From positions 115,069 through 179,068 of the forward strand of contig BQMJ01000057.1 of the NCBI GenBank assembly GCA_025991245.1: 64,000 bases of DNA, given 5' to 3'. Of this stretch, positions 54,448 to 64,000 are shown one piece after another. Numbering within the stretch: position 1 is the first letter of the stretch; each line of letters begins with the position of its first letter. Source of the DNA: Galdieria partita (Eukaryota; Rhodophyta; Bangiophyceae; Galdieriales; Galdieriaceae). The position numbers and the translations under genes are program-made. The notes under the pieces are model-generated. The model was not told the DNA's origin. It saw only the letters and a program-made list of their open reading frames with translations, and did not search any database.

Positions 54448-57400
54448 CGGGAAATCCAGTAAGAAGCTATTTGAGTTCACATGAGGGTTCATTGATCCAT
54501 TTCCCCTCATTTTCCTCTATTGCTTTTTGATTGTCATGGGCTGTGTTTTGTTCTACGTAGCCAATTCTCGACAAAATTGAAAAATTTTTCGAAATTTTTT
54601 TAAAGCAGATATTTGTGGAAAAAAGTTGTAGAAATTGGTTTGTATATACTAATTTTTGTTTTCTTGTTTCATATGAGCTTTTTCACGATTAGCCAAGAGT
54701 AAGCTCCAACTGTCTAAAAATGGATAAAGTGATACTTATTTGTAAATATAAAAATAAATAGTGGTCAAAATCTATAGAAATGGAGGAGTAAAGGAATCGA
54801 ACTTACCAAGCTCTTCTTTCATACTCCATTGTCCTCTGGAAAAGTTGAAGAAAAACCAACGATTGATTCAAAAACCTCTATGGTGCATTTTTGCATATAT
54901 GACATAGTTGGAAATTCTTGAACCAGTTTGCAAGTACACTAGAATATTTACAAGTAGAGCTTCTTCTGCAATGTCTCAAATACCACAGCATTTCAAGTTG
55001 AGCCGTTAACAAAGACTGCTAGTCACAATCTTCCTCTTGCTCCCTATTAAAACGTAGAAATGAATATGCGCCTCAGTAGAAGGCATTCATTTAAATTCTA
55101 TTCGCCAAGTACCGATTTAAACGCTAGACAAGTATGAAAAGCAAAACGCATTGAAATTTCTTATGGTAATAATGGAAGAAATAGAACTTCGATGGGAGGA
55201 CTTTCCAAACAAATGAGTTTCAAATAAAAAATTCTAAAGAAAAGAGCTAGGAAGAAACCAAAATATTATGTAATGCATACTAAAAGACAAAAAATGTATT
55301 TAAAGATAAGAAAACAAAGAAGAACAAATTGATTGTAGAGAAAAAGAGTGAAAGTACCACATGACCGATAAGAAAGAATGCTACTCAGTGATACTTTCTT
55401 CTAATAGCTACCACTCAAAGTTATAGATTATCTAGACAGAAAGAAAATAGAAAGAGGAAGAATAGTAGACATGATGGAATAACTACGTCGTCATTGTTTA
55501 CTGTTTATTTCAGTTGAAGGCTTTTTTATGGCATATGTATGGTATAGTTTACTTTTGGTTCAATATGTATACCATCAGCAAAGTAGCATTGTAGTATACG
55601 AAGATACTCACAGAATGAAATAAGGAGTATACAATGATCATAAGAAAATAAAACCCTGTTTTGGCAAATTGCTAAGTGATAGATAGGACAACATAAGGAA
55701 AAAATAGGGCGAAACAAGGTAGTACTCTTCAAACCACAGTCAGCGAATCGAAAAAGACTCTGATACAGTAGATGGTAAATAGTACTGTTGAAAAAAACGG
55801 AAAGCGGAGCCAATTTAGTTTTGCAAGATTTCAAGTAAATAATGAATTATGTTAGCTCCAAACAAATGAAAACGTTTCCCCAAAACAAGTAGTAGTGAAA
55901 ATGCATGATTAGTCAAAAGCGGTACAAGTGGACGAGTATGTTAGGAGATGAAGATTTCATAGGCAAAGATGAATTGACACGATTGGATCAACAAACAAAA
56001 CAAAACTTAAACACTACCCAATATGAAAGTAACAAGGTAAGTCAAAATATTTAAATTATTCAATAATTCTTTGCTTTATAACATTGATTTCAGGAGAACA
56101 TAATTCATTGAAGGAAAGCACATGACGTATGTCAGAGAACACTAGACAATTTTTTTTATTAGACCTTTGTAACCTTTCTTTCTTTCGTGCACTTATAGAC
56201 TAATAAGTGAACGATAAAGATACCGACTTTGAAAATAACCCATAGAGAAAAGACAACAAGAGAAATAGAATCTCTAGAAGGTTGAAGAATTCTCATATAC
56301 TGCTTGTCATTATTGAATAAGTATCTCTAATTCTTCTCTTGAGCGGACATTGATCGATAATGCAAAAGATAGTAAGAAGTAGTGTCCAAAATGCATGTTC
56401 AAAAAAGAACCTAACATATTCTCAGTCGTAAACAATTCAATACTTTTGTCAAATTGAAATACTCAAAAGAAATTTTATATATTTTAGGAGAGAAACAAAA
56501 ACACCAGGATGATTTCAAAGCACAAGAATGAAAATACAACAAACTAGTGGAGGAAAAGTGCTCTTGAGAGATATGTCTCTCAACAAAGCATAGTCAAACT
56601 GACATAATCCAAGTTGCTATAGACCTACATTGAACTTTTGTGTCGAAATTGCTAACTGTTTAATTCATTTGAGGCCTTTTTATGAAAAGAATGTGGCTTG
56701 CTTTGTCTTCAGTATATATATCAACAGTACAATTCGTGTATAATATCATGCCGATCAGCATAAAATCGTACACAATGGATGCAGTTACCATAAGAAAGCA
56801 AAAAATTTTTTTTACAAAAAAGAAGTGTCTGATAAAAGATACCACATAGTAACAACCAACAGTTGCAAGATTCGACTTTTCGAAGAACTGTCGCTTTTCA
56901 ATATCAAAAACGACTATAGTGAAACAAGCCATGCAATGCGTTAGGTGTAAAAATTTCCAGATTTAGATTTCGCAATACATCAAATCCATAACCAAATTGC
57001 TCAGCTCCCCCCAAAAACTAAAAGTTCAATAAAAATAAAAGAAATGGAACAATTGGATATCACCAATACAACTGTGGGGGTGGTTTCAAAAAGACTTCAA
57101 AGGAAGAACTATTTTGTCACTCGAAATAATTTAGCAAAATCAAAAAAACTACAAGAATGTTGACACAATTTCAAAAGAATTTAACCGAATCTACACCACT
57201 TAATTTTATACTCTATTAGATTCTTTTGCGACGATCTAGTGAGTTGAGAAAAACGCATGCTTTTTAGAAAAAGAAATGGAAAGTCGTGTGTTTTCAAATA
57301 AAAAAAATTTAACTGTTTTTCTAAAATGATCTACGGTTCATAATTAGAGCGATAAAAATGTCGTCTCAAATAGAGTCTATAGAAGAAGAAAGAATCTAAT

Positions 57401-60400
57401 GAGGTCGGCCCAAGTGAAAAAATTGAAGAATTTCAATACATTATTTGTCCTTTATGGCATCAATATTTCTAGTTGTTCACAGAGGTAGACAGTAGCTGAC
57501 AATGCGAAATTTAGTAAAAGGAAAAGTAGAACAAATCTGCATAAAAAAAAAATCAATGTGTTCTCACCTCGAACAGTTTAGTACATAGGTGTAATAAAAC
57601 CTAGGAAAACTTCATTACACATTCAAGGATTATAAGACAGAAACCACAAAAGAAAAAGAGACAGTAGTACAAGAAGAAAAAGGAGCAAAAGCTGAATTTT
57701 TTAAATTGTGAACTAAGAGTCTATACGACGATAGAATCTCCTAATTCAATCATTCTTAGAAAACGACAATTGAGCAAGTATCTAGGGCATAGTAATTCAC
57801 AATGAAAAGACAACAAATTGATTCTGAGTTTGACGTTGTCAAGAATAAATAAAAAGAAACTCAAAAAGTTCCTACACAAGACAAAGTTCTATTTTTAGAA
57901 CCAAGAAGAGCATAAGCATTGCTTACGTTTGGATTGATGTGTATACCTATCCTATATTTTAAGTTGAAGAATAGTCTATTTACAGAATGAAACAAGCAGT
58001 ATCACTCGATTCTCAGAAAGCAAACACTAAGTTACCAAATAATTAAGTCTTTTTAAGAACATTGCAACGTAGAATACAATAAAGTGACCAAAAACAATGC
58101 TTAAAATTGTGCTATATAAGACAGATTTTAAAAGGCGGTTCTGATAATGTACGGTTCAACCATGAAGGTCTTGGTGGAACGATCGAAACAAAAGTCTCGA
58201 AATTATCCAAATTGAAAGCGTATCATTACGTATGCGCTGAAGACAGCAGCGGGCCTTAATAGGAAAAATCAAGAAAGAAATATCATTATCTCTACCATAT
58301 AGTACCATATGAAAAGACAAGTTCAACGAAAAGGTACTATGTCACTAATGCAAAAAAATTTAAAAAATTTTCAAAATTTGTGACAACAGTTAAAAAAGAA
58401 AAAGATTTCAATATTTCAGTTTCAGTTCTATCGCATTGGCATCATGAAATAGTATCCAAGAGAAGTTTATGTCAAATATCAAAGGGGAATAGACAGTTTT
58501 TGCATTATTAGGCCTACACTTGGTTTAGTAAAGGAACAGTATAAATACCCATTTTACAAGGAAACAAGAGAGAATAAGGATCTAGAGAAATAAAAACTTG
58601 AGAAGATATTGAAGAATTTTTATGTTCCACTTGTTCCTTACATCATCGGTACCATGAACCTGCTCTCGTTAGGCAGAAACCAAGTGAAACAAAAAAAAAG
58701 TTACAGCAATCTGCTCACAGAGAAAACAAATACAATTCTTTTGATGAAAGAGAGTTCATTAACTATATCACAATGAAATAAAGAAGAAAAAAATTTGTTT
58801 TTCTCATTTGTAGAAAAGTAGCAAAAAGAAGGGACAATCCTTGAAAACAACAATGAAAGCAGCAAAAAACAAAGAAATGGAAATGTTAATAGTGATAGAA
58901 TGTTCAATTGTTGCGACGAGTTGTTCGCGTACAATACTGGAGCCTTAGACTAGCGTCACCAGAAGGGTACCATTAGAACGAACCACCTAAAATTTCAAAA
59001 CAATACAAAAGAAGTAGAAAAGTGTGAAACTCCAAAAAAATTTGAACTAAAAGAGGAATCTAAAAAACAACTCCAGTATCAAATCCAATAAAAAATAGAC
59101 AAATGTAACTGACAGGAAACCAAATTTGGTCAGTAGCCCAGCAAGCATAAAAAAAATAAAAAAGTGACCATTCTTTGGCAAAGAACATCAATAAGAACAC
59201 AGACATAAACAATTTACTCTGCCCACTCCTACTTTGAGACTACTAGAGCGCAATAAATTGAAAAACTAGGTATGCCCTGGCTAAAAACTATAAGCATTTT
59301 TATCTCGTTTTGGTTTTATTAGGCTTGATTAGAGTATAATTTCAAGTTGAATATGTATATTTACCAAAACGTTCAAATACTGTTAAAAGATATTAACAGG
59401 GTGAATCTAGGTAAATTCATCCAATATAAGAAACCAAAAGGATCTTAGGCCAAATAGATTCGGCACAAATACCGGACAAAGCAAAATATCAAGATGTGAA
59501 AAAACCCATTAATTTACTGTTCCACACGGTCAATCAAGAACGAACAGTAATAATGCTAATAACAACAAAAAGAAACCAATCAAGAAAAATGCTCACAATT
59601 TCTAACAAACTCACAATTTCGAATTACTGCAAAGCAACAGAGAAATTTCTTAACTCAAAAAGGCCTTGAATTAAAAAAAGCATTCTAAAATCTTACCTAA
59701 ATACCCGCAGTAAACAACAAATACAAACATACGCAGAAATAGCACACAAGGCAAGTCATTTCATCTCTGGCAAAACAAGTAGCACAGTTTGAGAATTAAT
59801 TACCTTTACACGACCAAAAGCAAAAGTAAAGGTCCTGATAGAACCAATTCGCTTTCTTTCTCCAATGCATCGAGATGACCAAAAACCTAATAAATTTTCA
59901 AATGCGGATGTTTTGGTGTAGGACAATGGGAATTTTTTTAACAGGGTTTATCAAGTTTCACTAAGGTACATTACTGTTTTTACCCAAAGTCACATACTAT
60001 AGGAAAATTTTAACAGGATAAATAAAGAACATTCATCAATTATAAGAAAGCTCGAGTATCCCTTACACAACATATAAGGCTTCAACTAAGAACAAAGAAA
60101 ACAGGTATGTAATAAAAGCTTTAAAAATTGTTTTACAACTTGGACAATGAAGAATGACAATGTCAAAGTAACAGTTACTACAAAAAAGTTTCCATTTGAG
60201 CAAACCGTTTAAAATTATTAATCAACAAAAGAAAAACAGAAAAATGCCTAAACAAAAAGGGTGCCCATAGATTAAAAGTAAAATGTAAACATTCTCTTTA
60301 CGTTTGAAGCATTCTCGCAATAAAACTCAAAAAGAAACAAAACCAAAAAGTGCTCATAAAAGAAGTCGCATCGTCATCTTTAGAATACTCATTAAAAATT

Positions 60401-60500
60401 TGGGACATAATTGATTCTACTAGAAGCAAGGATAAAAAGCTTGATAGAATTAAGGGGCTCGTCTAATGCATTCATAAAAAAAATTGAGTAACTTGCACAA
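54448..60500. repeat. Subtelomeric repeat unit 2 (~6.15 kb)
   Basis: A full-length diverged copy of unit 1 in the same orientation. Open frames such as 55834-55526 and 56932-56660 (minus) match parts of unit 1 frames and then shift. No gene is supported. A-rich on the plus strand. Confidence 0.9.
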
Positions 60501-60895
60501 TATGTGTAGCCTGGCAGAAAGGAGCATGCATTTTTTTGTCTTATTGAGGTTCTACTGAGGGTTTACTATAGGGTCTACTTATGGTGTACTATTAGGGTTT
60601 ATTAGGGAATGTTAGGGAATATTAAGGTTAACCGAAAAGAGCCAATAAAAGAAGTCACAACGCCATCTTTAAAATACTCATTAAGAATTTGCGACAAAAC
60701 TGATTACATTAGAAGCAACGGTAAAAAGCATTATAGAATAAAGCGGATCCTGGAATGCATACATGAAAGAAGAAATAATTGAATTGCAAAATGTCTGTAG
60801 CCTGGCCGAAGGAAGCATGCATTTTTCTTTCTTATTGAGATTTTACTGAGGTTTACTATACGGTCTACTTATAGTTTACTATTAGGGTTTAATAA
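60360..60895 (+). repeat. Tandem duplication of the unit's terminal block, each copy ending in telomere-like sequence
   Basis: About 60355-60645 and 60646-60895 are ~270-bp direct repeats (AAAGAAGTC.CA.CG.CATCTTTA.AATACTCATTAA... ...TGTAGCCTGGC.GAA.GGAGCATGCATTTTT). Each ends in a degenerate tract (TTACTGAGGGTTTACTATAGGGTCTACTTATGG..., then TATTAGGGTTTATTAGGG or TATTAGGGTTTAATAAAG). The same block precedes the tracts at 54340 and 63255. Confidence 0.8.
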
Positions 60896-63255
60896 AGACG
60901 ATTCTCATAAGGTTCAACTATGAAAGTCTTGGTAAAACGATCAAAAAAAAAGTTTCGAAACTATCCAAATCGAAAAGTTTTTCATTATATATGCACTGGA
61001 GATATCAACGAATTTAACAAGAAAAGGAAATAAAGAAATATCATTATCGTTACCAAGTAATACCCATACAAACCTATATGAAAAGACAAATTTGCGAGAA
61101 ACATTGCTGTAGAATTACTGTATAAAAAATTCAATAATTTTTAAAATTAATGGCAACACTAAAAAAAAAAGATTTCAGCATTTTAGTTTCAGTTCGATCA
61201 TAATGGCAATATGAAAAGGTATTGAAGAGGCATTTATGCACTGTATCAAAGGGGAACAGGCAATCTTTGCATTATAAGGGCTACACTTGTATCCAAAGTT
61301 TATTAAAGAAACAATTCAAACACCAATTTTACGAGCAAACCATAGAATGAGAAATCAGAGAAATAGAAAGAAGAGGATATACTGAAGAATTTTCATATAC
61401 CACATGTTGTTTACATCATCAATACATTGAACCTGTTCTAGTGGGGTAGATAGTTGTCGACCGTGTGAAACGAAGTTAACACGTTACAGCAATCGGCTCG
61501 TAGAAAAAAATACAATGCTTTTAATGAAAGGGAGTTCATTTGCTATATGACAATGAAATACAGAAGAAAAATGTTTTTTTATTTATAGAAAAGTAGTAAA
61601 AAGAAGGGACAACCTTTGAATGCAATAACGAAAACAACAAAGAAAAAAGAGAGGAAAATGTTAATTGTCGCGTACATTGCTCGTTTTTTAGACTAACGTA
61701 GCCAGAAGAGCACCATTTAAACGAGAGACTTGAAATCTCAAAACAATGCAAAAGAAGCAGAAAATTGTGAACTTCAAAAATATCTGAACTGAACGAGGAA
61801 TGTAAAAACCAACTTTAGTTTCCAATCCAAAAAAGTTTAAACAAAATGTAGCTGACAAGAAACCAAACTAGATCAGTAGCACAACGAGAATAAAAAATAA
61901 AACAAACGTAACTACTCTTTGAGAAAAAGCATAAATAAGAAACTAGACATAAACAATTTACACTGCACACTCCTATTTTGAGACAACTAGAGCGCAATGT
62001 ATTGAAAGACTAGGCATGTCCTGGCTAAAAGCAATAAGAATTTTTCCTAATTTTGGTTTTCTAGGCTTCATTAAGGTATAATTTCTAGTATAATAAGCAT
62101 ATTTAACTAAACTTTCAAATACAATTGGAAGATATTAACAGGGTGCTTCAAGGTAAATTCATCCAATATCAGAAAAACCAAAAGGATCTTACACCAAATA
62201 GATTTGGCACAAATATCAGAAAAAGCAAAAAAAAAATAATGTGAAAAACCCATAAATTTACTGTTCCACTAGGTCAATTAAGAACGTCGGTAATAATGCT
62301 AATGACAACAAGAAGGAGCTACCTGAGAAAAATAGTCACAATTTCTGAATGCCTCACAAATTCGAATTACTGCAAAGCAGCAGAGAAATGCTTCAACTCA
62401 GAAGAGCTTTGAATTAAAAATCCCATCTTAAAATTTTCCTTAAATTTCCAGGTCTTCCCTTAATGAACAACAAATACAAACATACAAAAAACTGGCTCAC
62501 AAGGCACGTCATTTTATCACTAGCAAAACAAGAAGCACCATTTAAAATTGACTAATTCTACGAGACTAATAACAAAAGTAAAGGTCTTCATAGAAAAACA
62601 TCGCCTTTTTCTTCAACAAATCAATATGACATAGACAGTGATAATTGTTCAAATGCGGATGGTCTGATACAGGGGCAATAGGAACTCTTTTTATCCGGGT
62701 CAATTAAGTTTTATTTAGGTTTAGTACTGTTTTAACCCAAAGTCATATGCTATAGAAAAATATAAACAGGATAAATAAACGAACATTCATCCATTGTAAG
62801 AAAACTCGAGGACTCTCTACAGAATATATATAGCCTTAACCAAGAACACAAAAAAATGTAATAAAAGCTTTAATAATTTGCTTTCGAACATGGACAATAA
62901 AAGAGAAAGGTAATAAGGCTGAAATCAACCAAAACAGTTTTAAATTGAAACAAACCGCTTAAATTTTTTAATCGGCACAACACACCAAAAGAACAGCAAA
63001 ACAAAAAAGGCCGATAAATAATTCACGATGAGATGTAAACATTTTTTTTGGGATTCTAAGTGTTCCCGCAATCAAACTCAAATCCACAAACAAAAAGAAG
63101 GACAAACCGAAAGTCATATGGCCATTAGAAAAACCCTTATAAAAACTTGCGGCTTAATTAATTATACAAGAAGCACGAAAAAAACGCTTGATAGAATTGA
63201 ACCACATTCTTCTCTAATGCAATCACGGAAAAAAAGCAGTGTACTCTAAAATACA
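60895..63255. repeat. Subtelomeric repeat unit 3, truncated at its 5' end (~2.4 kb)
   Basis: It begins abruptly after TTAGGGTTTAAT with AAAGACGATTCTCATAAGGTTCAAC, which corresponds to 51979 in unit 1 and 58130 in unit 2. It then runs collinearly to the chromosome end (offset about 8,880-8,916 bp from unit 1). The missing left ~3.7 kb is replaced by the telomere-like tract. Confidence 0.85.
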
Positions 63256-63480
63256 CGTAGCCTGACAGAAAAGAATATGCATTTTTCTTTCTTATTCAGG
63301 CTTTACTGAGGTTTTACTGAGGTTGTACTAGGATCTATTAGGTTCTATTATGTTCTATTAGGTTCTGTTATGTTCTATTAGGTTCTATTATGTTCTATTA
63401 TGTTCTATTATGTTCTATTATGCTCTATTATGTTCTGCTATGATCTATTATGATCTATTATGATCTATTATGTTCTATTA
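63255..63480 (+). repeat. Degenerate subtelomere-to-telomere transition, TTCTATTATG-type repeats
   Basis: After the GTAGCCTGACAGAAAAGAATATGCATTTTTC block come TTTACTGAGG and TGTACTAGGATC words. These are followed by about 14 tandem 10-mers of the type GTTCTATTAT/GTTCTATTAG/GATCTATTAT (about 63335-63480). The array then grades into the pure telomeric words. Confidence 0.9.
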
Positions 63481-64000
63481 GGTTTATTAGGTTTATTTAG
63501 GGTTTATTAGGGTTTATTTAGGGTTTATTAGGGTTTATTAGGGTTTATTAGGGTTTATCAGGGTTTATTAGGGTTTATTTAGGGTTTATTAGGGTTTATT
63601 AGGGTTTATTAGGGTTTATTTAGGGTTTATTTAGGGTTTATTTAGGGTTTATTAGGGTTTATTAGGGTTTATTAGGGTTTATTTAGGGTTTATTAGGGTT
63701 TATTAGGGTTTATTTAGGGTTTATTAGGGTTTATTTAGGGTTTATTAGGGTTTATTTAGGGTTTATTTAGGGTTTATTTAGGGTTTATTTAGGGTTTATT
63801 AGGGTTTATTTAGGGTTTATTAGGGTTTATTTAGGGTTTATTAGGGTTTATTAGGGTTTATTAGGGTTTATTTAGGGTTTATTTAGGGTTTATTTAGGGT
63901 TTATTAGGGTTTATTAGGGTTTATTAGGGTTTATTTAGGGTTTATTAGGGTTTATTAGGGTTATTAGGGTTATTTAGGGTTTATTTAGGGTTTATTTAGG
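63481..64000 (+). repeat. Telomeric array, mixed TTTATTAGGG (10-mer) and TTTATTTAGGG (11-mer)
   Basis: An uninterrupted array of about 50 repeats runs to the last base. Two word lengths alternate irregularly, with rare variants (TTTATCAGGG, TTATTAGGG near 63960). The G-rich strand reads 5' to 3' toward the right edge, as required for a right-hand chromosome end. The 11-mer contains the plant-type TTTAGGG; the 10-mer contains TTAGGG. Confidence 0.95.

Noticed and set aside
48703-61997. Many minus-strand hydrophobic ORFs of 60-100 codons in the subtelomere, some partly alike between units, resembling multi-TM receptors
   Set aside because: The strand is T-rich, which creates Phe/Leu/Ile-rich frames by chance. 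Frames shift between units 1 and 2 and no start or splice pattern is conserved, so similarity reflects DNA duplication, not a protein.
63335-64000. CRISPR-like regular repeats
   Set aside because: The array has no spacers; units are contiguous 10/11-mers in telomeric orientation in a eukaryotic chromosome.

Overview
This window reads as the right end of a nuclear chromosome of a photosynthetic eukaryote, most likely a Galdieria-like (cyanidiophyte) red alga. The genes are tightly packed on both strands and cut by many very short introns (about 45-85 nt, GT-AG, one apparent GC-AG). DNA is AT-rich, and several products are plastid-type: a vitamin-K-epoxide-reductase/thioredoxin fusion, a CAAD/CURT1 thylakoid protein, a sedoheptulose/fructose bisphosphatase and a 3-oxoacyl-ACP reductase. 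A bacterial-type arsenite pump (arsB) and an arsenite methyltransferase (arsM) fit an alga of hot acidic, metal-rich water. The species call is an inference; no rRNA or plastid marker is present. Exon joins were made by eye from splice signals, phase and family similarity; in every multi-exon model built through to a stop codon the exon lengths sum to a multiple of three.

Layout. 1-9 kb: exportin-5-like protein (runs off the left edge), VKOR-thioredoxin fusion, SBPase/FBPase, CAAD protein, GT11-like glycosyltransferase. 9-11.7 kb: decayed coding sequence, including a leucine-rich-repeat pseudogene with an in-frame stop and frameshifts. 11.8-26.3 kb: FabG-type reductase; an intact but catalytically empty P-type ATPase whose stop is 41 bp before arsB; alanine/serine-glyoxylate aminotransferase; Rab geranylgeranyltransferase beta; an O-methyltransferase-like enzyme; an unrecognised secretory membrane protein; arsM. 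26.3-32.7 kb: an SLC4-type anion transporter flanked by two diverged copies of one decayed segment.

32.7-46.9 kb is an accessory zone. It holds a P-loop NTPase / PD-(D/E)XK-like nuclease / SAM-domain protein, a second P-loop protein of the Crinkler/RHS type, a truncated copy of that second gene, and several decayed dispersed repeats. From about 46.9 kb to the end I see no credible gene. Two tandem ~6.15-kb subtelomeric units and a third, 5'-truncated one (~2.4 kb) fill the space. Telomere-like relics sit at their junctions and inside them, and the window ends in an array of TTTATTAGGG/TTTATTTAGGG repeats with the G-rich strand running outward.

The most noteworthy items are the pseudo-P-type ATPase beside arsB, the NTPase-nuclease-SAM protein with its RHS/Crinkler neighbours, and the Y'-like subtelomere with an unusual mixed 10/11-mer telomeric repeat.
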